Below, in pieces: positions 23,849 to 32,149 of a DNA stretch of 37,928 nt (position 1 is the stretch's first letter; each line of letters opens with the position of its first letter). The stretch lies in assembly GCA_048594975.1 (NCBI GenBank), contig JBMDXQ010000152.1, positions 1 to 37,928 of the forward strand, given 5' to 3'. The notes beneath the pieces were generated by a model, which was not told where the DNA came from, ran no database searches, and saw nothing but the letters and a program-made list of their open reading frames with translations. The DNA is from JBMDXB01 sp048594975 (GTDB lineage: Bacteria > Acidobacteriota > Vicinamibacteria > Vicinamibacterales > 2-12-FULL-66-21). Made by a program: the position numbers and the translations under genes.

Positions 23849-26095
23849 TCAGGACAGCTGCGAACGCATTCGGACGCCCTCGCTGCTGTCGAACGCGTCG
23901 AACGGCCGCAGCACGTCGAGCGACACCAGTCCTTTGAGCAGCTTCTCGATCTCGGCAATCGGCTGCATGAACCGCTCCCATCGCGCCGGAACGGCGAACT
24001 CCTCCGGCCGCATCTGCACGTCGGAGAGATCCTGCTTGAGCACGAACCCGTAGGCTTCCGGGCCGGCGTCGCCCCGCACGACGACGATCTTCCAGAACTT
24101 GCGCGGGATCCGGACCTTCACGGGCCCGCTCACGCTCCGGCCCTCGAAGATCGGATCGTTGGCGGCGAGCACCGGGCCGCTGAACACGGTCGCCTTCTCG
24201 GCGCTGGTCTCCTTCTGGATCAGGTTCTCCAGCTTGCCCCAGTTGTCCTCTCCGCGGCTCGACTGGTTGAACGCCGAGGTCTGCGGCGAGCAGTTCGTCG
24301 TGTGGTAGGTGTCGCCGTTCGACATCTGGATGTCCTCGAAGCTCGGGCCCCACGCGACGTCGTCGCGGCGGACCAGGTGCCCCTTGTCGAACGAGCCGCG
24401 ATCCTTCGTGAAGAAGACGTCCGGCAGCTGGTGTTCCTCGGGAATGCGCCAGTCCATGACCCATTCCTCGGCCGTCCCCTGCGGAATGCCGGTGAGCTCG
24501 GGTCTCGTCGGCTTCCGGCCGTCGATCAGCCGGCTGTCGCCCCGCCAGTCCACGTTTGCGGCGGTGAGCAGCGCGAGCCGCCGGCCGCGGTGCATGACGA
24601 CCGAGAACTTGTGGTACTTCAGCTCGTCGCTGCCATCCTCCAGTTTTGCCGTGACGGTCCTGCCGAGCGCCGTCCGCGCCGGCAGCGGGATGGGCGTGCC
24701 CCCGAGGAAGTCCGGGCGGTAGCCCTCGCGGTGCTCCAGCCCGTCGAAGATGACGGGCACCTGCATGCGCGGCGCCTCGACGAGCGCCCCGCCAGCGGTC
24801 GGCACCATGATCGCGGCGCCGCCCGGCCCGCCCACGAGCGACGGCGTGCCCATCGAGACGGTCACGTTGAGGGGGATGGTGAACGTCGCGGCCCCTCCTG
24901 CCGCGCTCGCCGCCCTCGCCGCGTCGACCGCCGGCGACGTGGTTGCCGTACCCGCGGTATCGGTCGTGGTCGCGGGCGTCCCGCCGCCGTCCGCCGGGGA
25001 CTCGCCGACCCGGCGCCAGGCATCGTCCCATCCGCTCGTGAACGGCACCGTCTTCGCGAACTTCACGCCGGCATCGACGACGCGGCTGTCGCGCGCCAGC
25101 TCGTAGCTCGGCACGGCGTAGTTCGCCTTGAGGTACACGCCGGCAAAATGGAGACCGACGACCTCGCCCGTCTTCGCGTGCACGATCGCCGACCCTGAGT
25201 TGCCGCCCAGCGTCGATGAGTCGTGGGTCATGGCCTCGACCACGTTCTCGAAGCTCCGTATTCGGTCGCGGACGCGAACCCTCCCCGGCTGCAGCCGCTT
25301 GACGTTGAACTTGCGCCTGAAGATCCGGTCCTGCAGCGCCAGGTCGTTGCGATCGTCGCGCGCCGGGTATCCGATCGCGACGACCTCTTCGCCCGCCAGC
25401 GCCTCGGGTTCGGCGACCGACAGCGTCAGCGGCTCGACCGTCGCCGGCAGGCCCTCCACGCGCAGGATCGCCATGTCCCAGAACGGGTGAACCATCACCA
25501 CCTCGCGCACCGTGAAGTACAGGCTGCGATCGTCGGCCGGGGTGTTCTCCTCTCGTTTGAAGTCCACGGCCGCATCGCCCGCCCGGTAGACCAGCCCGGT
25601 CCGGCCCACGCCCTCGCAGAACAGGCGTGCGACGTGCCGGTTGGTCATCAGCAGGTCTGATCCGACGATGAAGCCGGTGCCGCCGTACGGGACCCACGGC
25701 ATGTTCGGCACCTCGATGCGGCCGATCGAGGTAAGCACCGGGTTCACGATGGCGCGCGCCGATCCGGCGTTAAGGTGCGTCCACGGCGATTCGACGTCGT
25801 CGTACGTCCCGTTGCGCACGAACACGACCGGCCGCTCGCGCGGCATGACGATCGCCTCGAGCACGTCGACCTCGGGCGGCGTGATCCGCTGCTCCTGTCC
25901 GTCCCGCATCTTCCCGAGCGCGGACACCGCTTTCGCCTGCTCCTCGCTGAGCGTTTCGAGGTCGGCCGATTCGGCCAGGCTCTCGAAGGCGGCGCCGGCG
26001 GCCGTCCGGCCCGGGATCTCGATCGCGCCAATCCTGTCCTGGGCCACCTGGGCGAGCATCGCCCGGAGGCGTTCGACCTTTTCCGTGGGTGTCAT
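23849..26095 (-). CDS. Trypsin-like protease fused to DNA/RNA non-specific endonuclease
   Basis: The 748-aa protein has no signal peptide and is predicted cytosolic. An N-terminal helical segment (1-110) precedes a trypsin-fold domain (about 120-350) with an intact triad: His154 (TNRHVA), Asp207 (FWDMAIL) and Ser300 (GGNSGSA). An Ala/Thr/Gly/Pro-rich linker (about 364-400) and a beta segment lead to the C-terminal NUC endonuclease (about 445-715). There the DRGSFDKGHL motif carries general base His573, followed by TTNCSPQTSAFNQ (Asn601, Asn610) and WGKLENLI (Glu623), matching the Serratia nuclease Mg site. It degrades DNA and RNA without sequence preference in known relatives. AAGGGAGA (26102-26109) is its Shine-Dalgarno. 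It is the last gene of the four-gene operon and the probable toxic effector. Confidence 0.92.
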   Translation of the reverse strand: MTPTEKVERLRAMLAQVAQDRIGAIEIPGRTAAGAAFESLAESADLETLSEEQAKAVSALGKMRDGQEQRITPPEVDVLEAIVMPRERPVVFVRNGTYDDVESPWTHLNAGSARAIVNPVLTSIGRIEVPNMPWVPYGGTGFIVGSDLLMTNRHVARLFCEGVGRTGLVYRAGDAAVDFKREENTPADDRSLYFTVREVVMVHPFWDMAILRVEGLPATVEPLTLSVAEPEALAGEEVVAIGYPARDDRNDLALQDRIFRRKFNVKRLQPGRVRVRDRIRSFENVVEAMTHDSSTLGGNSGSAIVHAKTGEVVGLHFAGVYLKANYAVPSYELARDSRVVDAGVKFAKTVPFTSGWDDAWRRVGESPADGGGTPATTTDTAGTATTSPAVDAARAASAAGGAATFTIPLNVTVSMGTPSLVGGPGGAAIMVPTAGGALVEAPRMQVPVIFDGLEHREGYRPDFLGGTPIPLPARTALGRTVTAKLEDGSDELKYHKFSVVMHRGRRLALLTAANVDWRGDSRLIDGRKPTRPELTGIPQGTAEEWVMDWRIPEEHQLPDVFFTKDRGSFDKGHLVRRDDVAWGPSFEDIQMSNGDTYHTTNCSPQTSAFNQSSRGEDNWGKLENLIQKETSAEKATVFSGPVLAANDPIFEGRSVSGPVKVRIPRKFWKIVVVRGDAGPEAYGFVLKQDLSDVQMRPEEFAVPARWERFMQPIAEIEKLLKGLVSLDVLRPFDAFDSSEGVRMRSQLS

Positions 26096-26125
26096 GGTCA
26101 GTCTCCCTTGCAGCCGATGTGCATG

Positions 26126-27196
26126 TCACTGGAACGCGATGCCCGCCGCGGTCAGCCCGGCGACGACGCGCGCGATGCGAGTCCCTTCGTTCTTCTTCAC
26201 GGGCGGTTTGCCGGCGATCTCCTGCGGCCGGCCGCCCGAACGATGGAGCGCCAGGATCTTGCCCGCGTCGTTCAGCACCGGCGCACCCGACGAGCCGTAC
26301 TGCGTGTCGCTCAGGTAATGGACGACCCGATCGTCGAAGTCCGTGATCTGGTTGCGCGTGTAGGCCACGCGCTTCTTCTCGCCGCCGGGGTGCTGGATGA
26401 TGAACGCCGGCGCGTTTTTCACCGGATCGGCGGCCCCCGACAGCGCGATGGCCGGGACGCTCGCCGCGATCGGCGCGGCGCTGCGGATGACGCACCAGTC
26501 GTCCGCGGCGTCACCCCGCATGGTGGCGACGTCGCACGGGACGCCGGTCGTCGCCAGCGTGCCGCCCTGCCCGTCGTCCTCGAAGCCGAACTCCGCCGTG
26601 ACCTGCGCCGCCGCGACGTTGCCGAAGTGCAGCGCGTGCCAGTTGGTGAGGAGCAGATCGGGGCCGATGCGGAACGCGGTCGCGCGCTTGCTGTCGCCGG
26701 GCACCACGACGTCGAGCCGGCAGACGGCCGGCGCGAGCTCCAGCAGCCGCTGCAGCGCTCCGATCAGCCAGCTGACGCGCCCGATCGGCAGCGTCAGGTC
26801 GTCGTGGAACAGCAGCGCCTCCTGTTCGGTGACGCGGTCGTTCGAGACCAGGAAGACGGGCGCGCCGTCGGCGGTGCGCGGCTGGCGGTCGGTCGGCACC
26901 GGAGTCGCCTGGAGCAGCGAATCGAGAAACGGCCGGTGCGGGCTGTCGGGATTCTGCTCGCTCGCGAGCTCGACCAGCCGGCGCGTCTTCTGCGCGCCGG
27001 CGCACGTGTCGAGGACGTCCTTCCACAGCAGGAAGGCCGACTGGTCGACGTTCAGCATCGCGATGTTCAGGCCGGCCTTCGCCGCCATGAACGCGGCGCC
27101 CTTCGACGTCGGGTACATCTCGCACAGCGCGAGGTGCAGATCCTGCGCGTCGCGGCGGGCCCAGGGGTACGGAGCGGTGTCGACCGTGGCGCTCAT
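26126..27196 (-). CDS. EAD-like adaptor fused to trypsin-like serine protease
   Basis: The 356-aa cytosolic protein has an N-terminal helical domain (about 8-98) resembling the effector-associated domains (EADs) of bacterial conflict systems: YPWARRDAQDLHLAL at the start, FLLWKDVLDTCAGAQKTRRL in the middle, QNPDSPH near the end. The same pattern opens the ATPase two genes upstream. Residues about 140-356 are a trypsin fold with an intact triad: His187 (TNWHAL), Asp233 (DDWCVI) and Ser303 (QYGSSGAP). Expected role: recruitment through EAD-EAD contact, then proteolytic activation of a client, most simply the protease-nuclease encoded 30 bp downstream. GGAGG precedes the ATG, which lies 2 bp after the STAND gene stop. 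Confidence 0.88.
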   Translation of the reverse strand: MSATVDTAPYPWARRDAQDLHLALCEMYPTSKGAAFMAAKAGLNIAMLNVDQSAFLLWKDVLDTCAGAQKTRRLVELASEQNPDSPHRPFLDSLLQATPVPTDRQPRTADGAPVFLVSNDRVTEQEALLFHDDLTLPIGRVSWLIGALQRLLELAPAVCRLDVVVPGDSKRATAFRIGPDLLLTNWHALHFGNVAAAQVTAEFGFEDDGQGGTLATTGVPCDVATMRGDAADDWCVIRSAAPIAASVPAIALSGAADPVKNAPAFIIQHPGGEKKRVAYTRNQITDFDDRVVHYLSDTQYGSSGAPVLNDAGKILALHRSGGRPQEIAGKPPVKKNEGTRIARVVAGLTAAGIAFQ

Positions 27197-27198
27197 GT

Positions 27199-30100
27199 TC
27201 AGTCCGCCTCCGAACGTCCGGCGAGATGGTGGACGAGCTCCGCCAGCGGGTCCGGCGCGAGCAGCGCGAGCAGCAGCGCGCCGACGCTGGCGCGCGGCGC
27301 GCCGCCGGCCTCAATCCACTGCCCCCACATGCTGCCGGTGAACGTCATGCACTGCTGCCCGGCCTCACCCGGCGACGCCCACTTGTGCGGCTCGAGGCCG
27401 GCATCCCCGGCCAGTTTCCACTGCGCGGGCGTCGGCGAGGCCAGCGTCCGGCTCACCGGGCTCTGGCTGAGCACCTGGACCAGGTCGCCCTGCGCGCCGG
27501 TCAGGCGCAGGCGGCCGAACTGGCGCGCGAACAGCGCTGCGGTGCCCACGACGGCAAGCGTCAGCCTCCCTGATGATGGCGCCGCGACGCAGAGGCTGTA
27601 GGCCTCGGCGAGGAACCGCCGCTCGAAGGCCAGGAACCAGCGGCGCCAGCCGCACTCGGCCAGCGACTGCGCCCGCGGCGCGGGACCGCGCGACCGCGGC
27701 GCCTTGCGGATCAGCTGCGCCTGGCTCCAGTCGACGCCTTCGCCCCACGCGGCGAGCAGGCGCTCACGCTGCGCTCGCAGTTCGGGCTCCTCATCGGGCA
27801 TCGTCGCCGTGCGCTCGGCCTCGACGCGCGCGAGCTGCGCGCGCCAGTCCGTGCCGTCGCGGTCGAGCGGCATCGGCTCCGACGATTCCTCGAGCACCGG
27901 CCGCTCGGCGACGAGCCGCTGCTGCAGCGCGGGCAGGACCACGTCCATCAGCGACAGCGTCCGCACAAGGGCCGGCGCCCTCGGGCCTTTCGGCCCGCGC
28001 AGCGCCTCCAGCTCCCCGTCGATGTCGGTGGCGAACCGGATCCTCGCCGCCCGGACCGCCAGCGCGCACAACTGCGCGTTGGGTTCGGTCTTCCATCGCT
28101 CGGGCTGGTCCAGCCCGTGGAGGGTGGCATCTGCGTCGTGCCGGTGGCCGGCGTCGGCGGTGAGCCGCGCGTGCAGCACCTGTCGATCGCGCTGCACCTC
28201 GCCCTCGGCGTCGCCGACGCTCGCCAGCAACCGCTGCGCCTCCGCGGGCTCCTGCGTCGCCCACAGCTGGTACGCGCGCTGGAACACGAGCGCCCCGCCG
28301 TCGGCGGGCGGCGGCGCCGCCCCGGCCGGAGCGGCGGGCGAAGCGGAGGCCGAGAGGATGCGGGCGGCGGACCGGTGACGGCCGCGCGAGCGCAGGTTCT
28401 TCACCTGCTCGACCGTCCGCTCCTCTGCGTACGCGAACGACATGGCTGCCCCGGGCTCCGTCCTCGCCGCCAGCCAGCCCCGCGCCGGCTCCACCATGTC
28501 CTCGTGCGCCTCTTTGAGATGCGCAATGTACTCGCTGCGCCACGCGGATTCGGCACCCGCGACGTCGCCGAGCCGCAGGCGGTGATACACCAGCTCCGCG
28601 CCGATCTCCGCGTCGGCGGGTGCCTGCGCGAGCCGCGCCGCGTACCACCGTTCGGCGCGTGCGTCGATTTCGCGCACGAACGCGGCATCCTCGTGCAGCA
28701 GCAGCTTCAGCGTGGCGGCCCGGACCTCGGGCCGCAGGCGCAACACCGAGCCGCCCTCGACGAGGGCGATCTCGTGCGCGAGCTCGCCGAACCACTCGGC
28801 GGTTTCGCCGGGCGGCAGCGGCACGAGCCCGCCGAGGATCGGCTCGACCATGTCCACGGTGAAGCGGCGCAGCACCAGGATCGCGCGCGCGACCGGCTTG
28901 AACGCCGGGTTCTGCATCCGGTCGAGAATGCGATCATAGAGGTAGCCGGCGACGATTTCCTCGGGCAGCGCCGCCGGAAGGTCCTCGATCCGGCCGCCCG
29001 CGCCGATGAGCATGATGGCGAGGCGGAGAATCAGCGGCACGCCGCCGGCCAGGTCGAGGACCCGGCGCAGCACGTCCTCGTCGGTGACGCCGGCCTCCAC
29101 CAGCCACGCCCGCGCGTCCTCCTCTGAAAGCCCCTCGATGACGTGATGTTCGGCCGGCTGGTCGCGCAGCTTCAGGCCGGGTACTGGCGCCCGGCCGGTG
29201 ACAATGAGGCGCAACGTCGGCAGGTCGCTGGCGATCCCTTCCAGCACCGGCCACAGCTCGTGGTAGCGCTCCGCGTACTGCGCCGCCTCGAAGCTGTCGA
29301 GCACGAGGATGACGGGCGCCTTCGCCGCCTGCAGTCGCTCGCCGAGCTGGCGCGCAGCCTCCTCCCAGTTCTCCTCGGTCACGACCGGCGGCGCGAAGCC
29401 GTCGATCTGCAGCGCTGCCTGCTCGCCGATCGCCGTGAGCACCGACACCGCGTCGTCGGGCGCCAGGTCGGCGCGATCGAAGTCGAGCCACAGGAGAGTG
29501 CCAGGCGCTGGCAGATCGCAGACGAACTTCGCGACGAGCGCCGACTTGCCGATGCCGCCGACGCCGCTGACCACGAGCGGACCCGTCTGCGTGTCGAGCC
29601 ACTGCTGGAGACGGCCCAGCTCCCTGCGCCGACCCCGGAACTGCGGACCGGCGATCTGCACCAGACGCCCGTGGATCCGCCGGCGCTCGAGGATGCGGCT
29701 GATTTGCGACGGCGTGGGAAGCCCCTTCACCACCGGGGCGAACCAGCGCGATCCCTGGATCCACCACGACAGCTCGTCGTCGCTCGCGTCCGACAGATCG
29801 AAGGGCGGACCGGAGAGGATTCGATCGATGACGCGCTGTCCCGTGTCGGCCGGAGGCGACGATCCGCGTGCCCCTCGCAACGCATCGAGCGACCCCGCCC
29901 GCCGGACGATCTCTTCACGCGCGCCCGGCCGCAGGATCCACTGCTTCGCGCCCTCGCTGACGACGTGCGGCGCCAGCTCCCTGCGTTCGGGCTCCGAGAG
30001 CTGACCGGGGTCGATCGTCCGGTGGACCGCGGCGCGCACGAGGACGGTGGGAACGCTCGCCTGCCGCCTCGTGAGGATCAAATCCTCGATGCGGCTTTGA

Positions 30101-30789
30101 GCGGCGTCGACGTCCGCGATCTGGTGGTAGCTGGCGATCTCCGGCCAGAGTGGCGAACCGCGCAGGATCTGCAACAGTCGCGCGGTAGCCGCGCCCAGGT
30201 TCACCTTGCGCGTGTAGTCCGTCGCCAGATGGATCCCCATGACGCGCCAGTCGTCGGCGAACAGCGGCGCGCCGGAGCTGCCCGGCAGCGTGTTGACGTC
30301 GTACTCCAGCAGCGCGCCGGCCGCGGGCAGGAGGCGCCCCAAGCTGAGACACGCCTCCTGCCGGTCCTGCGGAAAGTGGAGCAGCGCGATCGACTGGCCC
30401 TCGGCCGCCGGGTCGAGCGTGAGCGACAGCGGGCGAATGGTTTCGGGGGCGTTTGGAACGGGGAGGAGCGCGAGCGCTGCAACCTGCGGTGCCTGCGGGA
30501 TCATTCCGACGCCGAGCGGCTCCGGCCCGCGATCGACCGTCGCTTCCCAGAACACCCGACGGCGCTTGAACAGCTGCACGCGAACCGGCACGTCCGGACT
30601 GGGCACCCGGCCCCCCTGGTTCAGCGCGAACCCCGGCAGGATGACGATCGTCGGCGCGATGAACCACCCGGTTGCCCGGTTCATGCCTTCCGGGCCGGCG
30701 ATGCAGACCACGCTGCGGACGGCTCGCCGCAGTCCCGACACGAACGCGTCCACCGCCGCGATCGGATCCGAGGGACGTACGACGGCCAT
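27199..30789 (-). CDS. STAND NTPase with degenerate trypsin domain and helical-repeat C-terminus
   Basis: The 1196-aa protein begins with a trypsin-like domain (about 20-215) that keeps Ser172 in LPGSSGAPLF, but the His site reads ILPGFALNQ and the Asp site is Ala105 (ALALL), so protease activity is not expected. A linker with PSQISRILERRRIHG leads to a STAND NTPase: Walker A GVGGIGKSAL (409-418), Walker B PVILVLDSFE (492-501), a sensor LIVTGRAP and the GxP motif AGGVPLILRL (581-590), then winged-helix-like sequence. Residues about 680-1196 are helical, TPR-like in part. STAND proteins oligomerise on ligand binding, so this is the likely sensor. It starts 7 bp after the EAD-ATPase stop. Confidence 0.88.
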   Translation of the reverse strand: MAVVRPSDPIAAVDAFVSGLRRAVRSVVCIAGPEGMNRATGWFIAPTIVILPGFALNQGGRVPSPDVPVRVQLFKRRRVFWEATVDRGPEPLGVGMIPQAPQVAALALLPVPNAPETIRPLSLTLDPAAEGQSIALLHFPQDRQEACLSLGRLLPAAGALLEYDVNTLPGSSGAPLFADDWRVMGIHLATDYTRKVNLGAATARLLQILRGSPLWPEIASYHQIADVDAAQSRIEDLILTRRQASVPTVLVRAAVHRTIDPGQLSEPERRELAPHVVSEGAKQWILRPGAREEIVRRAGSLDALRGARGSSPPADTGQRVIDRILSGPPFDLSDASDDELSWWIQGSRWFAPVVKGLPTPSQISRILERRRIHGRLVQIAGPQFRGRRRELGRLQQWLDTQTGPLVVSGVGGIGKSALVAKFVCDLPAPGTLLWLDFDRADLAPDDAVSVLTAIGEQAALQIDGFAPPVVTEENWEEAARQLGERLQAAKAPVILVLDSFEAAQYAERYHELWPVLEGIASDLPTLRLIVTGRAPVPGLKLRDQPAEHHVIEGLSEEDARAWLVEAGVTDEDVLRRVLDLAGGVPLILRLAIMLIGAGGRIEDLPAALPEEIVAGYLYDRILDRMQNPAFKPVARAILVLRRFTVDMVEPILGGLVPLPPGETAEWFGELAHEIALVEGGSVLRLRPEVRAATLKLLLHEDAAFVREIDARAERWYAARLAQAPADAEIGAELVYHRLRLGDVAGAESAWRSEYIAHLKEAHEDMVEPARGWLAARTEPGAAMSFAYAEERTVEQVKNLRSRGRHRSAARILSASASPAAPAGAAPPPADGGALVFQRAYQLWATQEPAEAQRLLASVGDAEGEVQRDRQVLHARLTADAGHRHDADATLHGLDQPERWKTEPNAQLCALAVRAARIRFATDIDGELEALRGPKGPRAPALVRTLSLMDVVLPALQQRLVAERPVLEESSEPMPLDRDGTDWRAQLARVEAERTATMPDEEPELRAQRERLLAAWGEGVDWSQAQLIRKAPRSRGPAPRAQSLAECGWRRWFLAFERRFLAEAYSLCVAAPSSGRLTLAVVGTAALFARQFGRLRLTGAQGDLVQVLSQSPVSRTLASPTPAQWKLAGDAGLEPHKWASPGEAGQQCMTFTGSMWGQWIEAGGAPRASVGALLLALLAPDPLAELVHHLAGRSEAD

Positions 30790-30796
30790 GGGCGTA

Positions 30797-31885
30797 TCAG
30801 AGGGCCTCGAGCGCGGCCGTCAGCGCCTCGTGTATCCGCGTCAAGCGGCTTGGACCCGGCGCCGCCTCCGCGGCGCCAGCGGCCGGCGCTGCCAGGGCGG
30901 CGTCGACGCTGGCAACGATGTTCGTCGCCATCTCGTCCGCCTGGACGTTCGAGACGGCCTTCTTCCGGCGGCGTGCCCAGGCCAGCACGAATTCCGAGAT
31001 CGCGTCCTTGTCGACCTCAGCCTCGGTGAGGCGATCGGCGACCCAGAATGGCTTCCAGCGCGTGGGGATGGGACCGTCCGGGTAGTCGATGAGGACGAGA
31101 CGAAACCACTTCGCGAAGGCGGGGTTGGCCATCGCCAGCGCGAACTGATCGAAGAATGCGCGCACCGTCGGATCGAGGCGCGGCCCGTCGTCGGTCGTAC
31201 CCAGGTCGTCGACGACGACCCACAGCAGCCGCCTCCTCCGCTCGGCGAGCTCCAGCAGCCGGGTGCACGCCAGCCTGAACCAGGCGTCCTGGGTGGTCGT
31301 CAGCGCCGGCTTCCGGTCGAGCCCTTCCATGGCAGCGAACAGCGTGTCGAGGACGTCGTCGGCGGTCGAGACCAGGCCCTCGAACAGGAAGATGGAGTCG
31401 GCCCCGTGCGAGCGCGCGAGATCGGTGACGAGGCGCTCGGTCCACGTCTTGCCGCTGCGGCGGTCGCCGCGCACGAGCAGCACCCCGTGCGTCGCCGACG
31501 GGCCTTCGAGCTTCTGCAGCAGCAGCTTCAGCCGTTTCCGGTCGATGAACACGACGTCGCTCGACAGCAGCACGTCTTCGAGTGGGCTCGTCGCGTTCTG
31601 CACCGCTTCGATGGCCGGGCGCAGCGTGGGCGCGACGTCCAGCTCCAGGAGCACTTCGAACAGCCGGCCAAGCGTGCGCGCGGCGGTGACGCGCTCGAGC
31701 ACCTCCTTCCACACCAGGTCGGCGGGCTGGCCCGGGGTAAGCGGCATAGCCGGCGTCACGCATTTCTGGTAGAGGAGCTCGATGGTCTTCGGCGCCTGGA
31801 CCTGGTTGAACAGCACGGTGTGCAGATCCTGGGCGTCCTGGCGGGTCCAGGGATACGCCAGCGCATCGAGGAACGGGTGTGCCAT
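30797..31885 (-). CDS. EAD-like adaptor fused to P-loop ATPase
   Basis: The 362-aa protein starts at ATG 31885, chosen because the MAHPFLDALAYPW start aligns with the sister EAD; GTG 31945 in frame is the alternative. Neither has a clear Shine-Dalgarno. Residues about 8-95 are an EAD-like helical domain (YPWTRQDAQDLHTVL, LVWKEVLERVTAARTLGRL). Residues about 115-300 are an AAA/KAP-type ATPase: Walker A GDRRSGKT (140-147) and Walker B LLWVVVDDLG (220-229). The tail is Ala-rich, then helical. It is the first gene of the operon. It probably docks on the EAD-protease and couples ATP use to assembly. Its ligand is unknown. Confidence 0.85.
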   Translation of the reverse strand: MAHPFLDALAYPWTRQDAQDLHTVLFNQVQAPKTIELLYQKCVTPAMPLTPGQPADLVWKEVLERVTAARTLGRLFEVLLELDVAPTLRPAIEAVQNATSPLEDVLLSSDVVFIDRKRLKLLLQKLEGPSATHGVLLVRGDRRSGKTWTERLVTDLARSHGADSIFLFEGLVSTADDVLDTLFAAMEGLDRKPALTTTQDAWFRLACTRLLELAERRRRLLWVVVDDLGTTDDGPRLDPTVRAFFDQFALAMANPAFAKWFRLVLIDYPDGPIPTRWKPFWVADRLTEAEVDKDAISEFVLAWARRRKKAVSNVQADEMATNIVASVDAALAAPAAGAAEAAPGPSRLTRIHEALTAALEAL

Positions 31886-31977
31886 CAGTAACCGAGCCGG
31901 CCGGCGGCACTCGCGAGAAGCCTCTCCGAGCCCGGCCGCGGGCACCGTGACGTTCTCGTGGAGTTGGAGCCGGCTGG

Positions 31978-32006
31978 AGCCTACCGCCCGCCGTCGATCG
32001 TGTCAA
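31978..32006 (-). promoter_or_regulatory. Candidate sigma70-type promoter for the EAD/protease/nuclease operon
   Basis: On the - strand, TTGACA (complement of 32001-32006) is followed after exactly 17 bp by TAGGCT (complement of 31978-31983). The -35 is perfect and the -10 keeps the TA...T positions. Transcription would begin near 31971, giving a leader of about 85 nt to the ATG at 31885. No other promoter this good is seen before the operon. Confidence 0.6.
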
Positions 32007-32149
32007 CGCCAATGACGCTGCATCCGAACGATCCGGGACGAAGACGTGCGTGGCCCGACGGGCCTCCAGAGCAGACTGCAGCGGGCCGCGCGCGCCGGAC
32101 GATAGCAGGCCGCTGCCCCTGCGAGCCGCGGAGCTCGGGAGCGTTGCCG

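Noticed and set aside
23849..31885. A gasdermin, caspase/metacaspase or TIR gene in the protease operon
   Set aside because: No palmitoylated gasdermin-like ORF, no His-Cys caspase motif and no TIR motif was seen; the only effector-like domain is NUC.
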